The translations under genes were made by a program, and so were the position numbers. 34,222 nt of DNA from Dyella silvatica (GTDB taxonomy: Bacteria > Pseudomonadota > Gammaproteobacteria > Xanthomonadales > Rhodanobacteraceae), in the NCBI RefSeq assembly GCF_026283955.1, contig NZ_JAPDPE010000049.1, positions 1 through 34,222 on the forward strand, written 5' to 3'. The notes under the pieces are model-generated. The model saw only the letters and a program-made list of their open reading frames with translations, did not search any database and had not been told where the DNA came from. Positions within the stretch are counted from its first letter, which is position 1, and each line of letters begins with the position of its first letter. Of this stretch, positions 1 to 11,946 are shown piece by piece.

Positions 1-195
1 ATTCACATAAATGCGCCCTGCACCTGGCAACAGCTGCAGCACCATGCCCCGGCGATCCTGCTGAATCCGCAGATGATGGGCACTTGCCTGATGCGTAGCG
101 AGCACCAAATCGTTATCGGGCGCGCTGCCCACCGTAAGCACAGCTTGCTTCCAGTGGAAATTTTCGCGGGCCGAATGAGGAAATTCGATGCGCAT
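1..195 (-). CDS. FHA-domain protein, N-terminal part (runs off the window)
   Basis: The 65 codons present read MRIEFPHSAR..., followed by a stretch typical of the first strands of a forkhead-associated fold: a VGSAPDNDLVL segment (the FHA 'G-S-xx-N-D-I-V' turn) and SAHHLRI (the conserved S-x-x-H of the phosphothreonine-binding loop). FHA domains bind phosphothreonine peptides and usually serve in signalling or secretion control. Small FHA proteins with a short 'MRxxFP' start are common in Xanthomonadales. The ATG at 195 was chosen because the domain begins almost at once; an in-frame ATG at 252 would add 19 residues and cannot be excluded, since neither has a clear ribosome binding site. The C-terminal part lies outside the window, so any further domain is unknown. 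Confidence 0.65.
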   Translation of the reverse strand, partial: MRIEFPHSARENFHWKQAVLTVGSAPDNDLVLATHQASAHHLRIQQDRRGMVLQLLPGAGRIYVN

Positions 196-262
196 CTGTG
201 AGCCGTTCGATAGACGGCGGGACTCTAACAGATGACCGCGATGCTCCGGCATACCGTTATGC

Positions 263-285
263 TTAAGCCTGCCTAATTAAGCCTG
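263..285. repeat. Short direct repeat TTAAGCCTG x2 (14-nt period) in a divergent promoter region
   Basis: TTAAGCCTG occurs at 263-271 and again at 277-285, between the divergent FHA and PHA-system genes. A 14-nt period is not a full helical turn multiple, so a cooperative operator is uncertain. Seen directly; function unknown. Confidence 0.3.
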
Positions 286-305
286 TCCAAAACACGGAGT
301 TCGTG

Positions 306-581
306 ATGCCAAAGATCGACATACGCAAGCCACACCATCTTTCGCTGGCCGATGCCCGTGCCGAGGTCGTGCAGGTGGCGGCGCGCATGCAGGAAAAATT
401 TGGCATCGAAGGCCAATGGCAAGGCGATGTTTTCAGCTTTAACCGTTCCGGGGTGAGCGGCACGATTGCCGTTGAGAGCGAGGCCATCCAGGTCAAGGCG
501 GAGCTGGGCATGATGCTCGCACCGCTCAAGGGAATGCTCGAGCAAGAGATTCAGCGCAAGCTAAATGAGCATTTTGCTTGA
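306..581 (+). CDS. Polyhydroxyalkanoic acid system family protein (PHA_gran_rgn type)
   Basis: A 91-residue protein beginning MPKIDIRKPHHLSLADAR. It matches the small 'polyhydroxyalkanoic acid system' family in its length, in the I-D-I-x-x-x-H-x-L start, in the central F-G-I-E-G-Q-W-Q-G-D segment and in the hydrophobic A-E-L-G-M-M-L-A-P-L-K-G tail. Family members are found near PHA-granule genes or alone in gammaproteobacteria; their biochemical role is not well defined. ATG 306 is preceded by GGAG at 296-299 with suitable spacing; a GTG at 303 is also in frame. It is divergent from the FHA gene and lies just upstream of the infA remnant. No PHA synthase is present in this window, so a PHA role is only a family-name inference. 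Confidence 0.8.
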   Translation: MPKIDIRKPHHLSLADARAEVVQVAARMQEKFGIEGQWQGDVFSFNRSGVSGTIAVESEAIQVKAELGMMLAPLKGMLEQEIQRKLNEHFA

Positions 582-588
582 TGATTCT

Positions 589-616
589 TTAACCAAAGCA
601 TATTCCATGGCATAAT
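589..616 (+). promoter_or_regulatory. Candidate sigma70 promoter for infA
   Basis: TTAACC at 589-594 (-35, 4/6) and CATAAT at 611-616 (-10, 5/6) are separated by 16 nt. This places a start site about 40 nt upstream of the infA ATG at 665. It partly overlaps the end of the preceding region but no coding sequence. Predicted by eye only. Confidence 0.4.
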
Positions 617-664
617 CACCTGCTTACGCGGCCACAACGGCTGCACACGCACCCACCGGAACGC

Positions 665-759
665 ATGGCCAAAGACGCATTCTTACCGGCGACAAGGTGA
701 AGGTCGAAATGACCCCCTACGACCTGACCAAGGGTCGTATCACCTATCGCATGAAATAA
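665..759 (+). pseudogene. infA: infA (translation initiation factor IF-1), internally deleted remnant
   Basis: The sequence starts ATG-GCC-AAA-GAC (MAKD, the standard IF-1 start) and, after two more bases, continues in another frame with ATT at 679: [13 protein letters not shown] followed by [13 protein letters not shown] and TAA at 757-759. That is an exact-looking IF-1 C-terminus of 26 residues. Compared with a 72-residue IF-1, the codons for about residues 5-46 are gone (about 124 nt), which also breaks the frame: translation from the ATG ends after [11 protein letters not shown]. The missing part includes most of the OB-fold. Location next to clpA is the normal infA neighbourhood in gammaproteobacteria, and the promoter and terminator are still in place. 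IF-1 is essential in E. coli, so either a second infA exists or the deletion is an assembly or cloning artefact. Confidence 0.8.
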
Positions 760-848
760 AACATCCGGGCGAGCCCAGAGTCATGGGCTGAATCCAGCGG
801 CGCAGTCATACCGTAGTTTTCTGCACTTAAGGTGCACCCCGCCATAAA

Positions 849-878
849 AGAGGCCGCGCAATGCGCGGCCTCTTTTTG
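849..878 (+). terminator. Rho-independent terminator after infA
   Basis: Perfect 11-bp stem AGAGGCCGCGC (849-859), loop AAT, GCGCGGCCTCT (863-873), followed by TTTTT. It sits 90 nt after the infA stop and 22 nt beyond the clpA stop, which lies on the other strand. The minus-strand side is flanked by CTTTTA, so it may also serve convergent clpA. Confidence 0.9.
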
Positions 879-900
879 CTGCCTGACACCTGCCGAAACC

Positions 901-3171
901 TCAGAATACGGTGGCCGGAAGCTTGGCCGCCGCCTCGGTATTTACCTGCAGTTCACCGTCGCGCACGCTTAGCAGCACCTTGCCGCCATCAGCCAGCTTG
1001 CCGAACAGCAACTCGTCGGCCAGTGCACGCTTCACTTTCTCCTGGATCACCCGGGCCATCGGCCGCGCACCCATTTGCGGGTCAAAACCATGCTCGGCCA
1101 ACCAGCGGCGGGCATCCGCATCGACATCCAGGGTTACGTGCTTCTCGGTCAACTGAGCTTCCAGCTCGAACAGGAACTTGTCGACTACTCGCAGGATATG
1201 GTCGAAATCCAGTGCATTGAACTGAATGATGGCATCCAAACGGTTGCGGAACTCCGGTGTGAAGCTACGGCGAATCACTTCCATCGCATCAGTGGCATGG
1301 TCTTGCTTGACGAAACCGATGCCACGGCGCGACGCCTGCTGGGCACCTGCATTGGTCGTCATGACCACCACTACATTCTTGAAGTTGGCCTCGCGCCCAT
1401 TGGTATCCGTGAGCACGCCTCGGTCCATGACCTGTAGCAGCACATTGAATACATCCGGATGCGCTTTTTCGATCTCGTCGAGCAGTAAAACGGCATGAGG
1501 ATGCTTGGTGACCGCCTCGGTCAGCAGACCGCCTTGATCGAAGCCCACATAGCCAGGAGGTGCACCGACCAGACGCGAAACCGAATGCGCCTCCATGTAC
1601 TCGGACATATCAAAGCGAATCATCTCGATACCGAGCTGCATCGCCAATTGCTTGGTCACCTCGGTTTTACCCACACCGGTGGGGCCGGCCAGCAAGAAGC
1701 AGCCAATCGGCTTGGACGGATCGGCCAGCCCTGACCGCGCCATCTTGATCGATGCAGAGAGCGCCTCGATCGCCGCATCCTGGCCAAACACCACCATCTT
1801 GAGATTGCGCTCAAGATTACGCAGCACGTCACGATCCGAAGCCGAAACCTGCTTGGCCGGAATACGCGCCATCTTGGCCACGATGTACTCGACCTCGGGC
1901 ACATCGACCTTGCCGGTACGCTGGTCTTCCGGCAGCAGACGCTGACGCGCCCCCGCCTCATCGATGATATCGATGGCCTTGTCCGGCAGCAGGCGGTCGG
2001 GAATGTGCTTTACCGACAAATCGACCGCCGCCTTCAATGCCTCATTGGTATAGGCAACGTTATGGTGCTCTTCAAAGCGAGACCGCAAGCCCTTCAGAAT
2101 CTCGAAGCTGTCGGCCACGGTTGGCTCGACCACATCGATCTTCTGGAAGCGACGAGCCAGTGCGCGGTCTTTCTCGAAAATGCCGCGGAATTCCTGGAAG
2201 GTCGTCGATCCGATGCAACGCAGCTCGCCTGAGGCCAGCATCGGCTTGATCAGGTTGCTGGCGTCCATAGTGCCGCCGGAAGCGGAGCCTGCGCCGATGA
2301 TGGTGTGAATTTCATCGATAAACAGGATCGCGCCAGGCTGTTTTTTCAGCTGGGCGATAACCGCCTTCAGGCGCTTTTCGAAGTCGCCGCGGTATTTGGT
2401 GCCAGCGACCAGGGCGCCCAGATCGAGCGACCAGATGGTGGCGCCTTCCAGCACCTCGGGTACTTCGCCATCGACGATGCGCTTGGCCAGACCTTCAGCA
2501 AGCGCCGTCTTGCCCACGCCGGCTTCGCCGACATAAAGCGGATTGTTTTTACGGCGGCGGCACAGCACCTGGATCGTGCGTTCAATCTCATCCTGACGGC
2601 CGATCAGCGGATCGATCTTGCCCTCAAGCGCCAACTCATTGAGATTGCTCGCATATTCATTAAGCGGATTGCCCTTAGGCTCACCACCGTCCTCGCCTTC
2701 ACGCTCACTGCCGGGATTATTCGAGGTCGGCTCGTCACCGATTTTGGCAATACCGTGCGAGATGTAATTGACCACATCCAGCCGGGTGATTTCCTGCTGA
2801 TGCAGAAAATACACGGCGTGCGAATCTTTTTCGCCAAAAATAGCGACTAATACGTTGGCCCCGGTGACCTCTTTACGGCCGGAGGACTGCACGTGATAGA
2901 CCGCTCGCTGCAGCACCCGCTGGAAACCCAGCGTGGGCTGGGTATCCCGCTCGTCACCGTGCGGCAACACCGGCACCGTCTCGGCGATGATTTTTTCCAG
3001 TTCGCTGGTCAAACGGGGTAGATCGGCGCCACAGGCACGCAGGGCGCCCAGGGCCGACTGGTTTTCAGTGAGCGCGAGTAATAGGTGCTCCACGGTCATG
3101 AACTCGTGGCGCTGCTCGCGGGCCTGCTTGTAGCACTGGCCGATGGTGACTTCGAGATCCTTGCTAAACAT
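901..3171 (-). CDS. clpA: ATP-dependent Clp protease ATP-binding subunit ClpA
   Basis: A 756-residue AAA+ unfoldase, the usual ClpA length (E. coli 758). In order: Clp N-domain repeats (about 1-145, [17 protein letters not shown]...), an acidic linker, D1 AAA+ module with Walker A GEAGVGKT (215-222) and Walker B ILFIDEIH (282-289), D2 module with Walker A GPTGVGKT (496-503), pore loop GYVG (540-543) and Walker B VLLLDEIE (561-568). An IGF tripeptide at 618-620 matches the loop that docks on ClpP. There is no long M-domain, which separates it from ClpB. It unfolds substrates and feeds them to ClpP, with ClpS as N-end-rule adaptor. It lies 63 nt downstream of clpS on the same strand, so the two probably share a transcript. 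No ClpP gene is in the window. Confidence 0.97.
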   Translation of the reverse strand: MFSKDLEVTIGQCYKQAREQRHEFMTVEHLLLALTENQSALGALRACGADLPRLTSELEKIIAETVPVLPHGDERDTQPTLGFQRVLQRAVYHVQSSGRKEVTGANVLVAIFGEKDSHAVYFLHQQEITRLDVVNYISHGIAKIGDEPTSNNPGSEREGEDGGEPKGNPLNEYASNLNELALEGKIDPLIGRQDEIERTIQVLCRRRKNNPLYVGEAGVGKTALAEGLAKRIVDGEVPEVLEGATIWSLDLGALVAGTKYRGDFEKRLKAVIAQLKKQPGAILFIDEIHTIIGAGSASGGTMDASNLIKPMLASGELRCIGSTTFQEFRGIFEKDRALARRFQKIDVVEPTVADSFEILKGLRSRFEEHHNVAYTNEALKAAVDLSVKHIPDRLLPDKAIDIIDEAGARQRLLPEDQRTGKVDVPEVEYIVAKMARIPAKQVSASDRDVLRNLERNLKMVVFGQDAAIEALSASIKMARSGLADPSKPIGCFLLAGPTGVGKTEVTKQLAMQLGIEMIRFDMSEYMEAHSVSRLVGAPPGYVGFDQGGLLTEAVTKHPHAVLLLDEIEKAHPDVFNVLLQVMDRGVLTDTNGREANFKNVVVVMTTNAGAQQASRRGIGFVKQDHATDAMEVIRRSFTPEFRNRLDAIIQFNALDFDHILRVVDKFLFELEAQLTEKHVTLDVDADARRWLAEHGFDPQMGARPMARVIQEKVKRALADELLFGKLADGGKVLLSVRDGELQVNTEAAAKLPATVF

Positions 3172-3234
3172 CCGGACCGTCTCCGCTTAGATGGCTGCGG
3201 CGCGTTGCCGCGATGGCTACAACGTGGGGGGCGA

Positions 3235-3561
3235 TCAGAGTTTTTCCATAGTGCAAAGTAAAGGATGTTGATGAGCACGTGAGTATTCGTTCACGTGAGT
3301 GACCTTAGTCTCGGCCACCTCCCGTGTAAATACACCGCAAACACCTTTGCCTTGGGTATGCACATGCAACATCACCTGCACCGCCTGCTCCTGATCCAGG
3401 TTAAAGAAACTGCGTAACACCTCGACCACGAAATCCATGGGGGTGAAATCGTCATTGATCAGCAATACCCGGAACAGCGGTGGTCGCGCCACCTCTGGCC
3501 GGGAAGTTTCCAGCGCCAGACCGTGTCCGGTGCCTTGTTCGTTTTCAGGTTCGTGGGCCAT
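3235..3561 (-). CDS. clpS: ATP-dependent Clp protease adaptor ClpS
   Basis: A 108-residue protein with the ClpS core: a flexible N-terminus (about 1-28), then [20 protein letters not shown] (30-49), [13 protein letters not shown], and the end segment A-E-T-K-V. The N-D-D-x-T-P-M-x-F-V pocket and the H-x-x-G-x-G motif are the residues that bind N-terminal Phe/Leu/Trp/Tyr of N-degron substrates and the ClpA N-domain. It hands such substrates to ClpAP. It is the first gene of the clpS-clpA unit and divergent from nudJ, with a 95-nt shared upstream region. Confidence 0.96.
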   Translation of the reverse strand: MAHEPENEQGTGHGLALETSRPEVARPPLFRVLLINDDFTPMDFVVEVLRSFFNLDQEQAVQVMLHVHTQGKGVCGVFTREVAETKVTHVNEYSRAHQHPLLCTMEKL

Positions 3562-3589
3562 GGGGACTATGTAGCAGAGCGTGGTTAAA

Positions 3590-3622
3590 AGTATACCGCT
3601 GCGGCGATGGGACTCAGGTCAA
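3590..3622 (-). promoter_or_regulatory. Weak candidate promoter for clpSA
   Basis: On the minus strand a good -10 (TATACT, at 3590-3595) lies about 30 nt upstream of the clpS ATG. The nearest -35-like hexamer (TTGACC, 3617-3622) is 21 nt away, too far for a standard promoter. The -10 is plausible, the -35 doubtful. Confidence 0.3.
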
Positions 3623-3656
3623 TTCCACACCGCAAGCGGCAAGCCTGCAGTAGGTA

Positions 3657-4142
3657 ATGGCACAATGGTCACTTTTCCAGGGCTGCCGCATTCGGCATAC
3701 CGTGGCATGCGTGGTGGCTGACGGCGGGCGCTATTTGATGGTCGAAGAGGAGGTCAATGGCTGGCTTGCCTACAACCAACCGGCCGGACATCTCGAAAAC
3801 GGCGAGAGCCTGGCCAGCGCGGCCTTGCGTGAAACCCTGGAAGAAACCGGCTGGACGGTGCAGCTCGAACACCTGATCGGCATCCATCAATGGCGCAGCA
3901 CCGAGCATGGCGAAAGCGTGCTTCGCTTTAGTTTCGCCGCCCGGCGACTTAGCCACGATCCGCTCAGGACACTGGATGCCGGTATCCGTCGCAGCTTGTG
4001 GCTGACCCGCGCCGAGATCGCCGCCCTTGGCGACCAGCTGCGCAGCCCGCTGGTCTTGCTAAGCATCGATGCATGGCTTGCCGGCCAGCGTCTGCCGCTA
4101 ACGGCACTGAATAGCCTGCTGACCGAGGATCGCTACCCGTGA
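3657..4142 (+). CDS. nudJ: NUDIX hydrolase, phosphatase NudJ-like
   Basis: A 161-residue NUDIX protein. The Nudix box G44-x5-E50-x7-R58-E59-x-L-E62-E63-x-G65 is complete, so the Mg2+-dependent pyrophosphohydrolase site is intact. The segments [16 protein letters not shown]-like (YNQPAGHLE) and RSPLV closely resemble E. coli NudJ (YmfB), a thiamine-pyrophosphate and nucleoside tri/diphosphate phosphatase. The context supports this: E. coli has nudJ-mnmA-hflD in the same order. The stop overlaps the mnmA start by four bases (GTGA), which indicates translational coupling. Substrate in this organism is inferred from the homologue. Confidence 0.88.
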   Translation: MAQWSLFQGCRIRHTVACVVADGGRYLMVEEEVNGWLAYNQPAGHLENGESLASAALRETLEETGWTVQLEHLIGIHQWRSTEHGESVLRFSFAARRLSHDPLRTLDAGIRRSLWLTRAEIAALGDQLRSPLVLLSIDAWLAGQRLPLTALNSLLTEDRYP

Positions 4143-5305
4143 GCACGCCCCCGATCAAGGTCATGCTAGGCATCTCCGGAGGCGTGGACTCCTCCGTCGC
4201 CGCGCTGCTTTTGCAACGTGACGGCTATGCGGTCGAAGGCCTGTTCATGCAGAACTGGGAAGAGGACGACCGCAACGGCCCCTGCACCACCGATACGGAC
4301 CGTAAAGACGCCGTCGCGGTCTGCGGACGCCTGGACATTCCTTTTCACGCACGCAATTTCGCCAGTGAATATTGGGACGGCGTTTTCGAGCACTTTCTTG
4401 CCGAATACCGGGCGGGTCGCACGCCCAACCCCGATGTGCTGTGCAATCGGGAAATCAAATTCAAGACCTTTCTGGACGAAGCGCACGCGCTGGGTGCGGC
4501 CAAGATCGCTACCGGCCATTACGCCCGGGTGGATCAGTGCGACGGACGCTATCGCCTGCTGCGCGCACTCGATGCCAGCAAGGATCAAACCTATTTTCTG
4601 CATGCCCTGGGCCAGCAGCAACTCGCCGCCACCCTGTTTCCACTCGGGGAAATAGAGAAAACCCAGGTGCGTCAAATGGCCTTGGAGGCGGCCTTGCCGA
4701 CTCATGCCAAAAAGGACTCTACCGGCATTTGCTTTATCGGCGAGCGCGACTTCCGCAGCTTCTTGTCCCAATACATCCCGGCCCGGCCTGGAGTCATGCG
4801 CAGCCCCGAAGGCGCGCTTATTGGCGAACACCAGGGTGTGATGTATTACACCTTGGGCCAACGCAATGGCTTAGGCATCGGCGGCCGCCACGGCGCCAGT
4901 GGCGAGCCTTGGTACGTGGTCGGCAAAGATGTCGCGGCCAACATCCTTTACGTCGCCCAGGGTGGCGAGAATCATTGGCTGCATTCGCGCAGGCTGCGCG
5001 CAGAAGCGCCCAGCTGGGTGGCCGGCGTAGCTCCGGCCAGCGTATTCCGCTGCACGGCCAAAACCCGCTATCGCCAACACGACCAGAGCTGTACGGTGCA
5101 CGTACTTAGCGATGGTGTCGAGGTGTATTTCGACGAGCCGCAACGCGCCGTGACCCCGGGACAGTCCATCGTGTTTTATGACCATGAAGCCTGTCTGGGC
5201 GGCGCCGTCATCGACGTTACCGACGCCCCATTCGGTGGCTGGACGGACCGCGTCCACAGCCCTCTTTCCTCTTCTGTATCAAGCGAGTCAGTCCAAGGTG
5301 TTTGA
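4139..5305 (+). CDS. mnmA: tRNA-specific 2-thiouridylase MnmA
   Basis: A 388-residue enzyme that forms 2-thiouridine at the wobble base U34 of Lys, Glu and Gln tRNAs, taking sulfur from the IscS/Tus relay. The PP-loop SGGVDSS is at 13-19. The catalytic cysteines are C102 ([12 protein letters not shown]) and C198 ([13 protein letters not shown]). The conserved GHYAR and KDQTYFL segments that contact ATP and tRNA are also present. The GTG start at 4139 overlaps the nudJ stop; no better downstream start precedes the P-loop. It is followed 10 nt later by hflD. The length is slightly above E. coli MnmA (368) because of a short C-terminal extension. Confidence 0.97.
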   Translation: MSTPPIKVMLGISGGVDSSVAALLLQRDGYAVEGLFMQNWEEDDRNGPCTTDTDRKDAVAVCGRLDIPFHARNFASEYWDGVFEHFLAEYRAGRTPNPDVLCNREIKFKTFLDEAHALGAAKIATGHYARVDQCDGRYRLLRALDASKDQTYFLHALGQQQLAATLFPLGEIEKTQVRQMALEAALPTHAKKDSTGICFIGERDFRSFLSQYIPARPGVMRSPEGALIGEHQGVMYYTLGQRNGLGIGGRHGASGEPWYVVGKDVAANILYVAQGGENHWLHSRRLRAEAPSWVAGVAPASVFRCTAKTRYRQHDQSCTVHVLSDGVEVYFDEPQRAVTPGQSIVFYDHEACLGGAVIDVTDAPFGGWTDRVHSPLSSSVSSESVQGV

Positions 5306-5315
5306 AGCTTTTGCC

Positions 5316-5939
5316 ATGAATGAAGAGCGCGTACTCGCGCTTGCGGGCCTGTTTCAGGCCACCTCCTTAGCCCAGCAACTGGCCAACGACGGTCGCTGCG
5401 ACGAGGGGGCCATGGAGGCCAGCCTCGGCAGTATCTTCCGTATCGACGCCCCCTCCGTGGCGGATGTCTACGGCGGTGCTTCCGGTGTACGCCTGGGCTT
5501 GCGCAATCTGATTGCCCAACTGGACGAAAACGGCCGCGACATGGCGGTCACGCGCATGGCGGTTACCGTCATCCGGCTAGAACGTAATTTATCGCGCCAA
5601 TCCGACCTGTTGAACAAGCTGCAGCAAGGTATTGTCTCCGCACAGCGTCAGGTCGAACACTTCGGCATGGGCTCGCCCCAGGTCATCAGTCGCCTGGCCG
5701 AGCTGTACTCGTCCACCCTGTCAACGCTGAAACCGCGGGTGATGGTCACTGGCAACCCCCAGCAATTGCAGCAAGCGAATATGGTCGAGCGGGTTCGCGC
5801 CAACTTGCTTGCCGCCGTGCGCTCGGCGGTGCTCTGGCGCCAGGTCGGCGGCCGTCAATGGCAGCTGATCTTGTATCGCCGCCAATGCAGCATGCTGGCC
5901 CGTGGACTGCTTACCGGGACGACGCTGGATAACGGCTGA
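5316..5939 (+). CDS. hflD: High frequency lysogenization protein HflD homologue
   Basis: A 207-residue, mostly alpha-helical protein (E. coli HflD 213). It starts MNEERVLALAGLFQATSLAQQLA and contains the family segments VYGGASGVRLGLRNL and L-E-R-N-L-S-R. In E. coli HflD is a peripheral membrane protein that binds phage lambda CII; its normal cellular job is unclear. ATG 5316 was chosen over upstream in-frame codons because the latter lie inside mnmA and the family starts at MNxx-x-L-A-L-A-G. It is the third gene of nudJ-mnmA-hflD. In E. coli purB follows; here a convergent LysR gene follows directly, so the purB link has been lost or moved. Confidence 0.93.
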   Translation: MNEERVLALAGLFQATSLAQQLANDGRCDEGAMEASLGSIFRIDAPSVADVYGGASGVRLGLRNLIAQLDENGRDMAVTRMAVTVIRLERNLSRQSDLLNKLQQGIVSAQRQVEHFGMGSPQVISRLAELYSSTLSTLKPRVMVTGNPQQLQQANMVERVRANLLAAVRSAVLWRQVGGRQWQLILYRRQCSMLARGLLTGTTLDNG

Positions 5940-5946
5940 GCTCAGT

Positions 5947-6855
5947 TCATTCGTCGATGAGTTTCAGGCCTGGCCGCTGTCGGGCCAATTGACGCAGTAG
6001 CTCGGCGAAAGTCTGTAAATCGCCCCGCCATGGCGAAGCCTCGCGCCAGTACAAGGCAATCTCCCGGCCAGGCCCCTGCCCCTTGATCTTGGTCAACACG
6101 ATGTCTGGCATCGAAGCCAGGCGATCATGTGCCAGCACCGGCACCAGGGCGTAGCCGCCGCGCAGACTGACCAGTGCCGCCAGGCTTTCCAGGCTGACGT
6201 CCTGCACATGACCGTTGTCGGCGGCATCACCGGGCAGGCCATCGGCGTGGCTTTCGCTCATCAAGGTGGCCTCGCCAGCATCGAGCTGATCCAATGCCAC
6301 GCTGCGACGGCCGGCCTGCGGATGGTCGGCCCGGAACATCAGCTCCCACGGCTCGAAAAACAGCGGCCGCATGGCCAATCCACTGGCGGCAGCGGCGGGC
6401 GGACCCAGCACGGCATCCAGCTCGCCCTCATGCAGGCGACGCAGCAATCCACGTGGCTTGCCCTCGGAAAGGCTTAACCGCACACCCGGAAAATGCTGCG
6501 GAAAGGGACCAATCAGGTGCGGCAGCAAATACGGTCCCAGGGTCGCCGGCACACCGAGCCGCAGCTCGCCGCCAAAGGCAACCTCACCGGCTCGCGCGGC
6601 CTGCTGCAGATGCTCGGCAGCATCCAGCACCATGTCGATCTGCTCTAGCAGGCGCTGCCCACCTGCCGTCGGCACAATCCGCCGCCCACCGCGCTCGAAT
6701 AGCGGCGAGCCCAGCGCCTGCTCCACTTTTTGCACTTGATGAGATAGCCCCGACGGGCTGATGTGCATCGCCCTCGCTGCGCTATTGAAACTGCCATGCC
6801 GATGCACGGCCTGAACCAGGGCCAGATCACGCAGCGACACCGCGGAAAGGGACAT
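5947..6855 (-). CDS. LysR-family transcriptional regulator, divergent from acnA
   Basis: A 302-residue LTTR: a winged helix-turn-helix at about 5-65 (LRDLALVQAVHRHGSFNSAARAM, then SPSGLSHQVQKVEQALG) and a periplasmic-binding-protein-like effector domain from about 90. Organisation resembles the OxyR subgroup, but the region where OxyR carries its redox cysteines here reads SHADGLPGDAADNG with no cysteine, so peroxide sensing by that mechanism is not supported. The start at 6855 (MSLSAVSLRDL) places the HTH at the normal distance; in-frame ATGs at 6876 and 6933 would give longer N-termini. Its stop lies 7 nt from the hflD stop (convergent). Divergent placement to acnA suggests, but does not prove, that it regulates aconitase. 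Confidence 0.88.
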   Translation of the reverse strand: MSLSAVSLRDLALVQAVHRHGSFNSAARAMHISPSGLSHQVQKVEQALGSPLFERGGRRIVPTAGGQRLLEQIDMVLDAAEHLQQAARAGEVAFGGELRLGVPATLGPYLLPHLIGPFPQHFPGVRLSLSEGKPRGLLRRLHEGELDAVLGPPAAAASGLAMRPLFFEPWELMFRADHPQAGRRSVALDQLDAGEATLMSESHADGLPGDAADNGHVQDVSLESLAALVSLRGGYALVPVLAHDRLASMPDIVLTKIKGQGPGREIALYWREASPWRGDLQTFAELLRQLARQRPGLKLIDE

Positions 6856-7011
6856 CGAAATCATCGAACGCTGCATGTCGTCATATGCGTTTGTCTGGCG
6901 GGGCCCGCAGCCCCAAGCTATGCGGCACAGCACCGGGGCGCGGCGTGTTCCCAGTGAAAGGCGATTCTAATGCCTGCAGCCTGCATCTGCCGCCTCGATC
7001 ACTCGAATCGG

Positions 7012-7040
7012 TTCGCGACGACCACCGTTTGGGCGATAAT
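7012..7040 (+). promoter_or_regulatory. Candidate acnA promoter
   Basis: TTCGCG (7012-7017, weak -35), 17-nt spacer and GATAAT (7035-7040, -10, 5/6) lie about 105 nt upstream of the acnA start, inside the LysR-acnA divergent region. The -10 is good and the -35 poor, as expected for an activator-dependent promoter. By eye only. Confidence 0.4.
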
Positions 7041-7144
7041 CGCAGCCTTTAAGTGGCGGCAGGCCAGCTTCAGGCGGTACAGCCCTTTTGCACAGCGACA
7101 CCCCACACCTATCCCAGCCGCAGGATCCAGCCAGGAGTTATCTG

Positions 7145-9895
<2,751 letters not shown>

Positions 9896-9944
9896 GTCGT
9901 ATCCGGGCCTGATCCCTTAAGAGACGACCTGCAAAGGTGAGCAG

Positions 9945-9982
9945 CAAAAAAACCGCCCTGGTATCCGGGGCGGTTTTCTTTT
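9945..9982 (+). terminator. Rho-independent terminator after acnA
   Basis: Hairpin AAAACCGCCC / GGGGCGGTTTT with a short loop, followed by CTTTTG, 50 nt after the acnA stop. The A-run on the left and T-run on the right make it potentially bidirectional. Confidence 0.88.
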
Positions 9983-10180
9983 GCGCTTTAAATACAAAAC
10001 ATCGAGCCTACGCGCTGATTCAACAGGCGCTGCAAACGGCGTTTCCAGCGCACAAATCACGCTGCGACGCGGCTTGCCGCTGTACTCGCCCGTATGCTCC
10101 AATGCCATTCCCTGTTGATGCCCGATGCTGGTCATCGCCAACGTCCACGGGGTTATCGAAACTGGAGCTTGGGATCAAAC

Positions 10181-11872
10181 ATGAGCAATGAGCGTCCGTG
10201 GCTGAAGCACTATCCGGATGGCATACCCGCACAGGTCGACATTAATCAATACGCCTCGGTCGTCGCGGTATTAGATGAAGCGTTCGAACGTTTTCGCGAT
10301 CGTCCGGCCTTCACCAATTTCGGCAAGCAGATCAGCTACGGTCAACTCGACGAACTGAGTCAACACTTCGCCAACTATCTCACCGGCGAACTCAAGCTCA
10401 GCAAAGGCGATCGCATCGCCCTGATGATGCCTAACGTGCTGCAGTATCCCATTGCCTTGTTTGGCGCGCTGCGCGCCGGCATGGTGGTGGTCAATACCAA
10501 TCCGATGTACACCGGTCGCGAGCTTAAGCATCAACTCGAAGATGCCGGTGCGAAGGCCATCGTCGTATTGGACAATTTCGCCGCCACGCTGCAACAAGTG
10601 GTCGCCGAAACCAGCATCAAGCACATCGTCACCACCGGTATTGGCGACCTGCTCGGCTTCCCCAAAGGGGCGCTGATCAACTTCGTGCTCAAACACGTCA
10701 AGAAGCTGGTGCCGGCCTTCCAGTTGCCGCATGCCGTGCGCTTTCGCGATGCACTCGCGCGAGGCGCGACGCACCCGGCTCAAAAAGCCACACTGAATCA
10801 CGACGACATTGCCTTTTTGCAGTACACCGGCGGCACTACCGGCGTCGCCAAAGGGGCCATGCTTACGCACGGCAACATGGTCGCCAACATGATGCAGGCG
10901 GGCGCCTGGATCGGCACGAACGCCAAGCTCGGCCATGAAGTCATTATCACGGCGCTGCCGCTTTATCACATCTTTTCACTGACCGCTAATGGCCTGGTAT
11001 TCATGCGGCTCGGCGGCCTGAACTGGCTGATCACCAACCCGCGCGACATGCCCGGCTTTGTGAAGGAGTTGAAGAAGTCGCAATTCACCGCCCTGACTGG
11101 CGTCAATACGCTGTTCAATGGCTTGCTCAATACGCCGGGGTTTGCCGAGCTCGATTTTTCACGCCTGCATCTCACCCTTGGCGGTGGCATGGCAGTGCAG
11201 CGCGCAGTAGCCGAACGCTGGAAGAAGGTCACCGGCTGCACCCTCGCCGAAGCTTATGGCCTAACCGAAACCTCTCCGGCTGTCTGCATCAACCCGCTCG
11301 ATATCAAGGCCTATAACGCCTCGATTGGGCTACCAGTGCCCTCCACCGATGTTGCTATCTGGTCGGAAGACGGCAAGCCACTGCCCACCGGTGAAGTCGG
11401 TGAGCTGATGGTGCATGGCCCGCAGGTCATGAAGGGTTATTGGCAGCGTCCGGACGAGACCATCAAGGTTCTCGGCGATGACGGCTGGCTGCATACCGGC
11501 GACATTGCCCGGATGGATGAGAACGGCTACTTCTATATTGTCGATCGCAAGAAAGACATGATTCTCGTCTCCGGCTTCAATGTTTATCCGAACGAAGTCG
11601 AAGACGCCGTGATGCTGCATCCAGGCGTGGCCGAAGTCGCCGCGGTCGGCATTGCCGACGAACATTCTGGCGAAGCGGTGAAATTGTTCGTGGTTCGCAA
11701 AGACCCCAATTTGACGGTTGAGGACTTGAAGCAGTTTTGCCGCGACAATCTCACCGGCTACAAGCGTCCCAAGATCATCGAGTTCAGGGACTCTTTGCCC
11801 AAGAGCAATGTAGGCAAAATTCTCCGCCGCGAACTGCGCGACCAGAAGCCAGCGCAAGTCGCCGCGGGCTGA
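10181..11872 (+). CDS. fadD: Long-chain fatty acid-CoA ligase FadD
   Basis: A 563-residue acyl-CoA synthetase (E. coli FadD 561) that activates imported fatty acids with ATP and CoA for beta-oxidation, at the inner face of the membrane. The ATP/AMP signature YTGGTTGVAKGAM is at 215-227. The FACS motif region (DGWLHTGDIARMDENGY, then DRKKDMILVSGFNVYPNE) and the C-terminal PKSNVGKILRREL lysine loop are present, and the whole chain aligns by eye to E. coli FadD. ATG 10181 matches the MxxxWLxxYP start of that family; a purine-rich GGGA lies 7 nt upstream. An in-frame ATG at 10094 would add 29 residues unlike any FadD. No other fad gene is adjacent. Confidence 0.96.
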   Translation: MSNERPWLKHYPDGIPAQVDINQYASVVAVLDEAFERFRDRPAFTNFGKQISYGQLDELSQHFANYLTGELKLSKGDRIALMMPNVLQYPIALFGALRAGMVVVNTNPMYTGRELKHQLEDAGAKAIVVLDNFAATLQQVVAETSIKHIVTTGIGDLLGFPKGALINFVLKHVKKLVPAFQLPHAVRFRDALARGATHPAQKATLNHDDIAFLQYTGGTTGVAKGAMLTHGNMVANMMQAGAWIGTNAKLGHEVIITALPLYHIFSLTANGLVFMRLGGLNWLITNPRDMPGFVKELKKSQFTALTGVNTLFNGLLNTPGFAELDFSRLHLTLGGGMAVQRAVAERWKKVTGCTLAEAYGLTETSPAVCINPLDIKAYNASIGLPVPSTDVAIWSEDGKPLPTGEVGELMVHGPQVMKGYWQRPDETIKVLGDDGWLHTGDIARMDENGYFYIVDRKKDMILVSGFNVYPNEVEDAVMLHPGVAEVAAVGIADEHSGEAVKLFVVRKDPNLTVEDLKQFCRDNLTGYKRPKIIEFRDSLPKSNVGKILRRELRDQKPAQVAAG

Positions 11873-11946
11873 TCTTGGGGGCACAGCCACCTGCGTCTAC
11901 CTGACAGGGATAGGCGCGGGTGACTCACCAACCCGCCAGTGGCGAC

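Noticed and set aside
2305-2850. 181-codon open frame opposite clpA
   Set aside because: Antisense to the conserved clpA coding sequence, no ribosome binding site or domain.
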